Below, piece by piece: positions 1 to 8,258 of a stretch of DNA of 64,000 bases. A program made the position numbers and the translations under genes. How positions within the stretch are numbered: position 1 is the stretch's first letter; each line of letters starts with the position of its first letter. The notes beneath the pieces were generated by a model, which saw only the letters and a list, made by a program, of their open reading frames with translations, searched no databases and had not been told where the DNA came from. This DNA comes from Lentimicrobiaceae bacterium (lineage in GTDB: Bacteria > Bacteroidota > Bacteroidia > Bacteroidales > F082). The stretch covers positions 122,900 to 186,899 of the forward strand of contig PANC01000013.1 of NCBI GenBank assembly GCA_002708315.1, in the 5' to 3' direction.

Positions 1-74
1 TTTTGGTTGCTGGAAACACAGTCTTTAGCTCAGAGAACCCATCCCAAACAATAAAAACCCTAAAGGATTTATAG
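1..74 (+). CDS. rpe: Ribulose-phosphate 3-epimerase, C-terminal end (partial)
   Basis: The window opens inside a reading frame (codons start at base 3) that ends at the TAG at 72-74. The visible tail reads V-A-G-N-T-V-F-S-S-E-N-P, followed by a helix T-I-K-T-L-K-D-L. This matches the end of ribulose-phosphate 3-epimerase, where a VAGxxVF phosphate-binding strand is followed by an 'ENP..TI..L' helix. The enzyme interconverts ribulose-5-phosphate and xylulose-5-phosphate in the pentose phosphate pathway. Only about 23 residues are visible, so the call rests on this one motif. It marks the left border of the pigment cluster: the cluster does not continue directly upstream on this strand. Confidence 0.65.
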   Translation, partial: LVAGNTVFSSENPSQTIKTLKDL

Positions 75-123
75 TTCACACTAAATCCCTTACCTTTAGT
101 ACCTCAAAACACAATATCAACTA

Positions 124-645
124 ATGTATCCTTACTTAAGATTGATCCGATTAATTTTAAAGAATCGTCCAAAACAGAAGATTGATATTGGAGATAAAAG
201 TGTTTTAAACATGAGGGTTGGCATTCCGGATATTGATCCTTTTATGGAGCTTAATAACGGAAGACATTTAACAATTATGGACTTTGGACGATATGATCTT
301 GCAATTCAAAGTGGTTTAATGAAGGTTATTAAAAAACACAAATGGGGTTTGGTAGTAGCTGGAGCAAGTGTTCGCTATCGCCATAGGCTAAAATATAGGA
401 TGAAGTATGAGCTTCACTCACAGGTTGTTGGGTATGACGAAAAATGGTTTTACTTCCATCAAAAAACAGTACGAGACGCAAAAATACATTCTGCAGCATT
501 AATAAGAACAGCGGTAACCTCCAAGGATGGAATTGTACGTTCGAATAAAGTTCTAGGTGCAATGGGATATGATAATATTAAATACTATGTTCCAGATTGG
601 GTAAAAGCTTGGGCTGAATCTGACGAAATGAGACCATGGCATTAA
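124..645 (+). CDS. Hotdog-fold acyl-CoA/acyl-ACP thioesterase
   Basis: A 173-residue protein of the 4HBT/THEM6-like hotdog family. The block D-P-F-M-E-L-N-N-G-R-H (about residues 38-48) corresponds to the family's active-site region, where an Asp or Asn sits before the long central helix, and is followed by the helix beginning I-M-D-F-G-R. Hotdog thioesterases hydrolyse acyl-CoA or acyl-ACP thioesters. Genes of this type are regular members of aryl-polyene and flexirubin clusters, and the TAL, ketosynthase and ACP genes lie 3-7 kb downstream, so release or editing of the polyene chain is a reasonable inference. The ATG at 124 is the first in frame. No membrane segment is obvious. A role in general lipid metabolism cannot be excluded. 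Confidence 0.75.
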   Translation: MYPYLRLIRLILKNRPKQKIDIGDKSVLNMRVGIPDIDPFMELNNGRHLTIMDFGRYDLAIQSGLMKVIKKHKWGLVVAGASVRYRHRLKYRMKYELHSQVVGYDEKWFYFHQKTVRDAKIHSAALIRTAVTSKDGIVRSNKVLGAMGYDNIKYYVPDWVKAWAESDEMRPWH

Positions 646-703
646 TACAATATGGGTAATACATGATATTACTTTGTATCTTCGTGCACTTAGAAAAGAT
701 AAA

Positions 704-2164
704 ATGAACACAGAAATTTTAAAGCTCAAACCAGCCATAGTATGGCATTATTTTAAAGAGATACTCGAAATACCACGTCCTTCCAAAAAGGAAGATAAAA
801 TTGTAGCTCATCTGCTGGAATTTGCAAAGAAGTTCAACCTAGAAATCCTTCAAGATGAAATCGGTAATGTTCTCATAAGGAAAGAAGCAACCAAGGGTAT
901 GGAAGGAAAGAAATGGGTTGTTTTACAGAGTCATGTAGACATGGTATGTGAGAAAAATAGTAATAAAGATTTTGATTTTGAAAATGACCCCATTGAATCC
1001 CTAATTGAGGGAGAATGGGTAACAGCAAATGATACTACTTTGGGGGCTGATGATGGTATTGGAGTGGCAGCACAAATGGCAATATTAGCTTCAAATGATA
1101 TTCAACACGGACCCATAGAGTGCTTATTTACTGTTGACGAGGAAACAGGTTTAACAGGAGCTTTTGGACTAATGGAAGGATTCTTAAAAAGTAAAATATT
1201 ATTGAACCTTGACTCCGAAGATGAAGGAGAGCTATTTATTGGTTGTGCTGGTGGTCAAGATACCCAGGCATGGTTACCTTTTGACCGGGAGTCAGCTCCT
1301 GAGGGCTATAAAGCATATAAAATCATGGTATCGGGCCTTAAGGGCGGCCACTCTGGTGATGAAATTGAAAAGGGTCACGCAAATGCTAATAAGATTCTAA
1401 ACAGATTTTTATGGACTAATAAAGGTGAGTTTAATATGAAACTCAATTATTTTGATGGCGGGAACTTACGAAATGCGATAGCTCGCGAAGCTTATGCCAT
1501 ATGTCTTATTCCTGAGTTAATGGAGTCTAAATTAATTAGTGCCGTTAGAAAGTTTAAAAAAATGAGTCGGTCTGAATTCAGTATAACTGAACCCTACATG
1601 GAAATTACAATAAATCCCATTGAAATTCCTGATAATGTAATTGATGATGAATCATTCACAGAGTTGGTGAATGCAATTTATGCATGTCCTCATGGAGTAA
1701 TTGCGATGTCTCAAAGCATTGAAAATTTTGTGGAGACTTCTACTAACCTTGCATCCGTTAAATTCCTTGACGATGAAATTCTAATTACCACAAGTCAAAG
1801 AAGTTCTGTTGAATCAGAGAAACAAGATATTACAAATATGGTCAAAAGTGTATTTAATTTAGCAGGAGGCAGAACAAAAACCTCGGATGGTTATCCAGGG
1901 TGGACACCTAACCCTGATTCGGAAATAATGAATATTACTGTTGATTCATATAAAAAATTATTCAAAATGGAACCAGAAGTGTTGGCAATACATGCTGGTC
2001 TTGAATGTGGACTAATTGGCGATAAGTATCCTGAAATGGATATGATATCGTTTGGACCTACAATTAAAAGAGCACACTCACCTGAAGAAAAAATTGAGAT
2101 CGATAGTGTTTCAAAGTTCTGGGATCTTACATTAGATGTTTTAAAAAACATTCCAAATGAATAA
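704..2164 (+). CDS. pepD: Aminoacyl-histidine dipeptidase (PepD, M20 family)
   Basis: A cytosolic di-zinc peptidase of about 486 residues that cleaves Xaa-His and other dipeptides. Family motifs are in order: S-H-V-D-M-V-C (metal-binding His/Asp), L-G-A-D-D-G-I-G (bridging Asp), D-E-E-T-G (catalytic Glu pair), L-D-S-E-D-E-G, G-G-H-S-G and, near the C-terminus, A-H-A-G-L-E-C-G. Length agrees with E. coli PepD (485 aa). The ATG at 704 is chosen over an in-frame TTG at 674 because the protein then begins directly before the conserved N-terminal helix. It lies between the thioesterase and the acyltransferase of the pigment cluster, but PepD has no known role in polyene synthesis and is more likely a passenger. 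Confidence 0.93.
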   Translation: MNTEILKLKPAIVWHYFKEILEIPRPSKKEDKIVAHLLEFAKKFNLEILQDEIGNVLIRKEATKGMEGKKWVVLQSHVDMVCEKNSNKDFDFENDPIESLIEGEWVTANDTTLGADDGIGVAAQMAILASNDIQHGPIECLFTVDEETGLTGAFGLMEGFLKSKILLNLDSEDEGELFIGCAGGQDTQAWLPFDRESAPEGYKAYKIMVSGLKGGHSGDEIEKGHANANKILNRFLWTNKGEFNMKLNYFDGGNLRNAIAREAYAICLIPELMESKLISAVRKFKKMSRSEFSITEPYMEITINPIEIPDNVIDDESFTELVNAIYACPHGVIAMSQSIENFVETSTNLASVKFLDDEILITTSQRSSVESEKQDITNMVKSVFNLAGGRTKTSDGYPGWTPNPDSEIMNITVDSYKKLFKMEPEVLAIHAGLECGLIGDKYPEMDMISFGPTIKRAHSPEEKIEIDSVSKFWDLTLDVLKNIPNE

Positions 2165-2346
2165 TTAACTCCAAATTTTTTTTGGTTAATATTAAAGCCG
2201 GATAAAACGCCATATAATTATATCACAAGATTGCTATTACAAGGCTTTAAAGCAATCACCAATATTAGCCTTCCATGATAAATCTACGGTAAATAAAGCA
2301 TCCAATACTCCGTTATAAACATATTTTTTTTGTTGGGATAATTGGT

Positions 2347-2354
2347 TAAATTTG
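2347..2354 (+). promoter_or_regulatory. Bacteroidota -7 element (TAAATTTG)
   Basis: TAAATTTG matches the Bacteroidota -7 consensus TAnnTTTG and lies 18 bases before the ATG at 2373. An upstream TTTG at 2329-2332 is 14 bases away, shorter than the usual 17-23, so the -33 part is weak. The gap of about 200 bases after pepD supports a new transcription start for the acyltransferase-TAL-FabG-KAS run. Confidence 0.45.
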
Positions 2355-2372
2355 ACACTTATTTTACAGAAT

Positions 2373-3512
2373 ATGAACGATCTTGATTTTGATTTAATCA
2401 GGCCATATACGTTTGCAGAAATACAAGAAGCCATACCTCGAATTATCAGTGATGATAGTTTTCATTTGATGATGGACTACTTATTTACAGAACAAGAGAA
2501 AGATACTGTAATATCAAATATGAAGAGTGCAAAAACTATTCACGAGTTTCAAGTTGCACTCACTCTTCCATCAGTTAAATCAATACTTGCAAAAACAACT
2601 AATGGCATATCATATTCAGGATTTAACAACCTCACTAATGAGAACCCAAATGTGTTTCTTGCTAACCACAGAGATATCGTTTTGGATTCATCCATACTGG
2701 GTGCAATTTTAACCGAGGCTAATTTTAAAACCCCTCATATTACATGGGGAAGTAACCTTATGGTAACTCCTTTAATTGTTGATTTTGGAAAGTCTAACCA
2801 GATGATTACTGTTTTTAGAGAAGGTAGTCCAAAAGAATTACTACAAAACTCACAACGCCTAAGTTTGTTCATAAGAAAATCCATATTGGAGATGAAAAAA
2901 CCAGTTTGGATTGCCCATAGTAAGGGCAGGTCTAAAAATGGATTTGACAAAACGGATGTTAGCATATTAAAGATGTTGTCTCTATCTGGTAACTCAGATT
3001 TCAAAAACAGATTCGTAGAACTAAACCTTACTCCTGCAACAATAAGCTATGAATGGGAGCCCTGTGATGCATTGAAGGTTCGAGAGATATACCTTTCTGA
3101 TGACAATGCCTACGTAAAAGAAGAAGATGAAGATTTTAAAAGCATCATCCAAGGATTAATTGGTGACAAAGGGCGTGTTCATATATCCATTGGCAAGCCT
3201 TTGAACGATGAAATATTGAATTATGATAATTCTGGCATAAACAATAATGAATTTGTTAATCTTATCGCTAATATGGCTGACAAACAGATTTATGACAATT
3301 ACAAGCTTTGGCCTTCCAATTACCTTGCATATGACTTACTCAACAACTCGAAAGAGTTTGAAGGTGAATATACTTCTGAAACAAAGAATATTTTTGAATC
3401 AAGGTTCAAAAAAACTATTGAGATAACTAGTATTAACAATAAGAAGATCCGTGAGCTTTTTCTTATGCTTTACGCCAATCCATTAATTAATAAGCTCAAG
3501 AATGACTCATAA
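2373..3512 (+). CDS. Glycerol-3-phosphate/lysophosphatidate-type acyltransferase
   Basis: A 379-residue PlsC/PlsB-superfamily acyltransferase. The block N-H-R-D-I-V-L-D-S-S takes the place of the catalytic H-x4-D motif I and is the form usual in Bacteroidota members. F-R-E-G-S (motif II-like) and W-I-A-H-S-K-G-R-S-K-N-G-F-D (motif III-like, substrate binding) follow. No transmembrane segments stand out, suggesting a peripheral membrane enzyme. It begins the tightly packed run ending with the O-methyltransferase, with TAL only 23 bases downstream, so it may acylate a glycerol or lipid carrier with the aryl-polyene chain; a role in ordinary phospholipid synthesis is the alternative. The ATG at 2373 is preferred to the TTG at 2352, which overlaps the -7 element. 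Confidence 0.75.
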   Translation: MNDLDFDLIRPYTFAEIQEAIPRIISDDSFHLMMDYLFTEQEKDTVISNMKSAKTIHEFQVALTLPSVKSILAKTTNGISYSGFNNLTNENPNVFLANHRDIVLDSSILGAILTEANFKTPHITWGSNLMVTPLIVDFGKSNQMITVFREGSPKELLQNSQRLSLFIRKSILEMKKPVWIAHSKGRSKNGFDKTDVSILKMLSLSGNSDFKNRFVELNLTPATISYEWEPCDALKVREIYLSDDNAYVKEEDEDFKSIIQGLIGDKGRVHISIGKPLNDEILNYDNSGINNNEFVNLIANMADKQIYDNYKLWPSNYLAYDLLNNSKEFEGEYTSETKNIFESRFKKTIEITSINNKKIRELFLMLYANPLINKLKNDS

Positions 3513-3535
3513 TAACTTAATGATATTATAATTAG

Positions 3536-5077
3536 ATGGTAAAAATATCAAGAAAACCTCTAGTTCCCGATGACTACTATTCTGTTCTTTTTAAAGAACA
3601 GAAAATAACCATTGATGAATATGTAACTAACAATGTTGAAGAGTGCTTTAACTTTCTAGTTAAATTTTCGAATAATAAGATTATATATGGTGTAAATACT
3701 GGACTAGGTCCTATGGCTCAGTATCGCATTGATGATAGGGATCAAATATCACTTCAATATAATCTCATAAGAAGTCATTCCGCTGGATCGGGCGAACCAC
3801 TACCGGCTGATTGTGTAAAGGCAGCCATGATATCACGCCTAAAAAGCTTATCTTTAGGTTATTCGGGTGTGCATGTTGATGCAATTAAGCTATTACAGAC
3901 TCTACTAAATAAAAATATTATTCCATATATACCTCAACACGGTGGAGTTGGCGCTAGTGGCGACCTAGTTCAATTGTCGCACCTTGCTCTTAATTTAATT
4001 GGCGAAGGTGATGCATACTACAATGGAGAGATACATAAGGTAAAGGACCTTTATAAAAAACTTGGAATAACTCCTCTTAAAATCAGACTCAGAGAAGGTC
4101 TTGGACTAATAAATGGCACTTCAGTAATGTCAGGGATTGGAATTGTTAATATTTTATTATCTAAGCATATTTTAAACTGGTCTGTAATTGCCTCAACACT
4201 AATTAATGAAATAGTTGAATCCTTTGATGATCATTTCTCTGTAGTCTTAAACGAGGTAAAAAAACACAAAGGACAGCAAATAATAGCTGCGGCAATGAGA
4301 GAAATAACCAAGGATAGTTCTCTGATTAAAAAACGTGATGACCTTCTTTTTAATGGAAAAGTTGAAGAAAAAATATTCAAACAGAAAATACAAGAGTACT
4401 ATTCGCTCAGATGTGTTCCACAAATACTTGGTCCCATATACGATACCATAATAAATACTGAAGAGGTTCTTATTAATGAAGTAAACTCAGTTAATGATAA
4501 TCCCGTTGTTGATGTTGAAGGGGCTACTGTATATCACGGTGGTAACTTTCATGGTGATTATGTGTCTTTTGAAATGGATAAGTTAAAAGTAGCCATAACA
4601 AAACTATCCATGTTAGCTGAGCGACAGATAAATTTTCTAATGAACAATAAACTTAACGACATATTACCACCTTTTGTAAACTTAGGTACTCTGGGATTAA
4701 ATTTAGGTATGCAAGGCACACAATTTACTGCCACTTCGACTGTTGCTGAAAACCAAACACTTTCAAACCCAATGTATGTTCACAGCATTCCTAGTAATAA
4801 TGATAACCAAGACATTGTTAGCATGGGCACTAATGCGGCACTTCTGACAAAAAAAGTGATTGATAATACATTTGAAGTATTATCAATAGAATTTCTAACA
4901 ATTATTCAGGCAATCGACAAATTAGAAATTAGTGACAAACTAAGTAGCCAATCGCGTAGTATTTACAAAAGCCTTAGAGAGTTAGTTCCAGTCTTTATTG
5001 AAGATTCACCAAAATATGAGGAAATAAAGATAATAGGAACATACCTAAGAAAAGTAAAGCCTGAAAACATAAAATAA
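3536..5077 (+). CDS. Tyrosine ammonia-lyase (flexirubin type)
   Basis: A 513-residue member of the HAL/PAL/TAL family, which uses a 4-methylidene-imidazole-5-one (MIO) cofactor. The MIO-forming Ala140-Ser141-Gly142 sits in G-G-V-G-A-S-G-D-L. The catalytic Tyr is in Y-G-V-N-T-G-L-G (Tyr51). The selectivity region reads L-Q-Y-N-L-I-R-S-H-S, the same pattern I recall for the Flavobacterium johnsoniae tyrosine ammonia-lyase, and not the H-L or F-L pair of Rhodobacter TAL or plant PAL. Resemblance to that enzyme continues along the chain (for example Y-Y-S-L-R-C-V-P-Q and F-T-A-T-S-T). The predicted product is 4-coumarate, the aromatic starter of flexirubin-type aryl polyenes. Neighbouring FabG, ketosynthase and ACP genes support this over a histidine-degradation role; no hut genes are nearby. 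Confidence 0.87.
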   Translation: MVKISRKPLVPDDYYSVLFKEQKITIDEYVTNNVEECFNFLVKFSNNKIIYGVNTGLGPMAQYRIDDRDQISLQYNLIRSHSAGSGEPLPADCVKAAMISRLKSLSLGYSGVHVDAIKLLQTLLNKNIIPYIPQHGGVGASGDLVQLSHLALNLIGEGDAYYNGEIHKVKDLYKKLGITPLKIRLREGLGLINGTSVMSGIGIVNILLSKHILNWSVIASTLINEIVESFDDHFSVVLNEVKKHKGQQIIAAAMREITKDSSLIKKRDDLLFNGKVEEKIFKQKIQEYYSLRCVPQILGPIYDTIINTEEVLINEVNSVNDNPVVDVEGATVYHGGNFHGDYVSFEMDKLKVAITKLSMLAERQINFLMNNKLNDILPPFVNLGTLGLNLGMQGTQFTATSTVAENQTLSNPMYVHSIPSNNDNQDIVSMGTNAALLTKKVIDNTFEVLSIEFLTIIQAIDKLEISDKLSSQSRSIYKSLRELVPVFIEDSPKYEEIKIIGTYLRKVKPENIK

Positions 5078-5083
5078 TACAAC

Positions 5084-5812
5084 ATGAAAAATGCATTGGT
5101 AACAGGAGGATCGGGTGGTATTGGTAAAGCGGTTTGCCTTCAACTCGCTAGAAGCAGTTTTCATGTGCTTATACATTACAATTCTAATAAGAAATCTGCT
5201 GACGAAGTATTATCGCTAATTGAATCAGAAGGTGGAAAAGGAGAAACCATAAGGTTTGATGTATCAAGTAAAAAGGCAATTGAATCAGCATTGGGGAAAT
5301 GGAAGAATGACAATAATGATAATCACATAAGTGTGCTTGTTAATAACGCTGGCATATCTAAAGATAACCTTATGATATGGATGGAAGAGGGTGAATGGAA
5401 TTCGGTTATTAATACCAACTTAAACGGATTTTTTCATGTAACAAAGTCTCTATTAAAAGATATGATTATTAATAAATGGGGGCGTATAATAAATATTGTT
5501 TCCCTTTCGGGATTAAAGGGACTACCAGGTCAAACAAATTATTCTGCCGCCAAAGCAGGTATCATTGGGGCATCGAAAGCTCTTGCACAGGAAGTCGGAA
5601 AAAAGAAAATCACTGTTAATGCAATAGCTCCTGGATATATTAAAACTGAAATGATAAAAAACCTTGATGAGAAACAGCTTAAGACTCTCATCCCAGTAAA
5701 TAGGTTTGGAAACACCGAAGAAGTTGCTCACCTAGTTGATTTTTTGGCGGGTGATAATTCTTCATACATTACCGGGGAAGTAATTAATATAAACGGAGGT
5801 TTATACACTTAA
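5084..5812 (+). CDS. 3-oxoacyl-ACP reductase (FabG-like SDR)
   Basis: A 242-residue short-chain dehydrogenase/reductase. It has the Rossmann glycine motif T-G-G-S-G-G-I-G (residues 8-15), N-N-A-G (87-90), and the catalytic set Ser140, Tyr153, Lys157 (Y-S-A-A-K). The end I-N-G-G-L-Y is typical of FabG. It reduces 3-ketoacyl-ACP with NADPH. It starts six bases after TAL and ends four bases before the ketosynthase, so it almost certainly acts in the same pathway, reducing the keto group during polyene extension. It is unlikely to be the housekeeping FabG because of this placement. Confidence 0.88.
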   Translation: MKNALVTGGSGGIGKAVCLQLARSSFHVLIHYNSNKKSADEVLSLIESEGGKGETIRFDVSSKKAIESALGKWKNDNNDNHISVLVNNAGISKDNLMIWMEEGEWNSVINTNLNGFFHVTKSLLKDMIINKWGRIINIVSLSGLKGLPGQTNYSAAKAGIIGASKALAQEVGKKKITVNAIAPGYIKTEMIKNLDEKQLKTLIPVNRFGNTEEVAHLVDFLAGDNSSYITGEVININGGLYT

Positions 5813-5816
5813 TAAG

Positions 5817-7037
5817 ATGAATAGGGTCGTAATAACAGGAATGGGGATCTACTCAACTATTGGGTGTAATATTGATGAGGTTACACAATCATTATACACT
5901 GGCAATTCAGGAGTCATTATTGATCCAATGCGCAAAAACCTTGGGTTTAGATCATCATTAACTGGATACATTGAAAGGCCCACATTAAAAGGCATTCTAT
6001 CTCGCAGAATGAGGGTTGGTTTAGCAGAGCAGGGTGAATACGCTTACATGGCAACAGTTGAAGCCATAAATAATGCTGGAATTGATGAAGGCTTTCTAAA
6101 AGAAAATGAAGTTGGAATCATTTATGGAAATGATAGCTCATCAACAGCCGTAATAGAAGCTGCTGACCTAATCAGAGATAAAAAAGACACAATGTTAGTT
6201 GGATCGGCATCTATATTCCAATCTATGAATTCAACCGTATCAATGAACCTAAGTGTTATCCTAAAGTTAAAAGGGATAAATTTCACCATTAGTGGGGCAT
6301 GTGCAAGTGGTTCTCACGCAATTGGAATGGGGTACCTTATGATAAAACAAGGGCTACAAGACACCATTGTTTGCGGTGGTGCACAAGAGATTAACGCATT
6401 GTCCATGGGAAGTTTTGATGGGATAAACGCTTTCTCAATAAGGGAAGATTCACCAACAACAGCCTCACGGCCTTTTGATAGAGACAGGGATGGCCTAGTT
6501 CCCAGTGGTGGTGGTGCAACTGTTATTCTAGAGAGCTATGAGTCGGCAAAAAAGAGGGGAGCTAAAATTATTGCAGAGGTTACTGGGTACGGTTTTGCTT
6601 CAAATGGTGAGCATATATCTATTCCAAACGTTGAAGGTCCAGTTAGGTCTTTGGAAAGGGCTCTTAAAGATGCAAAAATTAATCCTAAAGAAATTGATTA
6701 TCTTAATGCGCATGCTACTTCAACACCAGTAGGAGATGAAAATGAAGCAAAAGCTATTTTTAAGGTTTTCGACAAAGGAATAGTGCCTGTAAGTTCAACT
6801 AAGAGTATGACTGGTCATGAAATGTGGATGGGTGGAGCAAGTGAAATTATTTACTCACTTATTATGGCAAAGAATAACTTTATAGCACCAAATATAAACT
6901 TTGAAAACCCCGATGAGCATAGTGCTAAATTGAATATTATAACAAAACGAACCGACTCAAAAATAAATACTTTTCTGTCAAATTCATTTGGCTTTGGAGG
7001 TACTAATTCAACCCTTGTGATTAGAAATATGCAATAG
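5817..7037 (+). CDS. Beta-ketoacyl-ACP synthase (KAS II/FabF-like) of the pigment cluster
   Basis: A 406-residue thiolase-fold condensing enzyme. The Cys-His-His triad is complete: Cys162 in S-G-A-C-A-S-G-S, His299 in N-A-H-A-T-S-T and His334 in M-T-G-H-E-M-W, so it should be active rather than a chain-length factor. The G-H-E-M-W context differs slightly from the usual G-H-x-x-G-A of FabF. C-terminal S-F-G-F-G-G-T-N is conserved. It follows the FabG-like gene by four bases. Inferred role: repeated decarboxylative condensation of malonyl-ACP onto the 4-coumaroyl starter. The partner chain-length factor usually found in aryl-polyene clusters is absent from this window. Confidence 0.88.
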   Translation: MNRVVITGMGIYSTIGCNIDEVTQSLYTGNSGVIIDPMRKNLGFRSSLTGYIERPTLKGILSRRMRVGLAEQGEYAYMATVEAINNAGIDEGFLKENEVGIIYGNDSSSTAVIEAADLIRDKKDTMLVGSASIFQSMNSTVSMNLSVILKLKGINFTISGACASGSHAIGMGYLMIKQGLQDTIVCGGAQEINALSMGSFDGINAFSIREDSPTTASRPFDRDRDGLVPSGGGATVILESYESAKKRGAKIIAEVTGYGFASNGEHISIPNVEGPVRSLERALKDAKINPKEIDYLNAHATSTPVGDENEAKAIFKVFDKGIVPVSSTKSMTGHEMWMGGASEIIYSLIMAKNNFIAPNINFENPDEHSAKLNIITKRTDSKINTFLSNSFGFGGTNSTLVIRNMQ

Positions 7038-7084
7038 ATACATTAAGAGCAAAAATATTTATAATCTATAATTGAATTATTTTT

Positions 7085-7092
7085 TAATTTTG
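7085..7092 (+). promoter_or_regulatory. Possible internal -7 element (TAATTTTG) before the ACP gene
   Basis: TAATTTTG fits TAnnTTTG and lies 20 bases before the ACP start in the only sizeable gap (74 bases) of the run. No good TTG is found 17-23 bases upstream, so this is a weak candidate for an internal promoter that could raise ACP levels. Confidence 0.35.
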
Positions 7093-7111
7093 CCTTAAAA
7101 TCAACAAAAAA

Positions 7112-7357
7112 ATGAGCTTAGAGGAAGTAAAAGAAAAGGTAAATGCATTTTTGATTGATGAGTTTGAGCTTGAAGAAGACCAATTAATCCCAAATGCACT
7201 AATAAAAGATGATCTTGATATAGAGAGCCTTGATTTTGTTGACATTGCAGTAATTATTGAAAGAGAGTTTGGTGTAAAAGTTACTAGTGAATACATCGAA
7301 AAGATTATTGTACTTCAAGATTTATACGATTTCATTGTTGAACATTCAAATAAGTAA
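7112..7357 (+). CDS. Acyl carrier protein of the pigment cluster
   Basis: An 81-residue acidic four-helix carrier protein. The phosphopantetheine attachment serine is Ser39 in D-I-E-S-L-D-F-V-D, a variant of the D-S-L motif with Glu before the Ser. The stretch I-I-E-R-E-F-G-V after it is typical of helix II. It carries the growing aryl-polyene chain for the adjacent ketosynthase and reductase. The stop codon overlaps the start of the next gene (TAATG at 7355-7359), pointing to coupled translation with the LpxL-like acyltransferase. Confidence 0.88.
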   Translation: MSLEEVKEKVNAFLIDEFELEEDQLIPNALIKDDLDIESLDFVDIAVIIEREFGVKVTSEYIEKIIVLQDLYDFIVEHSNK

Positions 7358-8244
7358 TGTCATCCTGGAAAGGCAAAACACGAGGAGGAACTACCGGTTA
7401 CCGGATATTTCTTTTTTTACTTAATTCCTTTGGAATAAAACCCGCATATTTTCTTTTATATTTCGTAGCAACATACTTTGTTTTATTTGCACACAAAGCA
7501 TCTAAGCCCATGTATTTCTATTTTAATAAAATACTTGGATTTGGAATATTTAAATCAATCAGATACTTATTACTCAACAATATTACCTTCGGCAAGGTAA
7601 TTATTGACAAAGTTGTGCTCATGGCTGGCATAAAAAATAAATTTACATTCGACTTTCATGGCGAAGAACATTTAAATTTTTTGGCTGATAATGAAGGAGG
7701 GCTTATAATTAGTGCCCACATTGGAAACTGGGAGATAGCAGGCCATTTGCTTAAGAGAATAAACACTAAAGTTCATATAGTAATGCTTGATGCGGAACAT
7801 AAAAATATAAAAGCTATGCTAGACAATACCATGAAGCATAAAAAATTAAATATTATACCCATTAGAGACGATATGTCTCATCTATTTAAAATAAAAGATG
7901 CTCTTGCCGCAAAACAAATTGTAGCGATTCATGGAGATAGGTTTCTCGAAGGGTCAAAATTTATAACTAGTAATTTTCTTGGCAAACCTGCTAAATTTCC
8001 CACAGGACCATTTTATCTTGCACTAAAATACAATAAGCCAGTAGTATTTGTAACTGCCTTAAAAGAAACCAATACACACTATCAATTTTCATCCACTTCA
8101 CCAAAACTCTATACCAATTCCCGGAACTTGGAACAACGCAAAGCAATGCTAAAAGTTATTATATCAGATTACATATTAATTATGGAAAAGGCACTATTAA
8201 AACATCCTGAACAATGGTTTAATTATTATTATTTTTGGAATTAA
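7357..8244 (+). CDS. LpxL/HtrB-type acyltransferase (pigment-associated)
   Basis: A 295-residue member of the bacterial lipid A acyltransferase family. The catalytic H-x4-E motif is His121-I-G-N-W-Glu126 in S-A-H-I-G-N-W-E-I-A-G. A hydrophobic N-terminal segment (residues about 17-45) suggests inner-membrane attachment. The stretch I-H-G-D-R-F-L-E-G-S (about 187-196) corresponds to the family's substrate-binding block. It uses acyl-ACP donors, so overlapping the ACP stop codon is telling. LpxL-like genes are standard in aryl-polyene and flexirubin clusters, where they are thought to move the aryl-polyenoyl chain onto a lipid. A second function in lipid A acylation is possible. Confidence 0.82.
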   Translation: MSSWKGKTRGGTTGYRIFLFLLNSFGIKPAYFLLYFVATYFVLFAHKASKPMYFYFNKILGFGIFKSIRYLLLNNITFGKVIIDKVVLMAGIKNKFTFDFHGEEHLNFLADNEGGLIISAHIGNWEIAGHLLKRINTKVHIVMLDAEHKNIKAMLDNTMKHKKLNIIPIRDDMSHLFKIKDALAAKQIVAIHGDRFLEGSKFITSNFLGKPAKFPTGPFYLALKYNKPVVFVTALKETNTHYQFSSTSPKLYTNSRNLEQRKAMLKVIISDYILIMEKALLKHPEQWFNYYYFWN

Positions 8245-8258
8245 TAAAAGAGTTTACA

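Noticed and set aside
704..2164. PepD as a member of the pigment pathway
   Set aside because: It is between cluster genes, but dipeptidases have no known step in aryl-polyene synthesis, and a separate promoter-like element lies after it.
2237..2434. 65-codon minus-strand frame in the gap before the acyltransferase gene
   Set aside because: It overlaps the acyltransferase start and the likely -7 element, and resembles no known protein.
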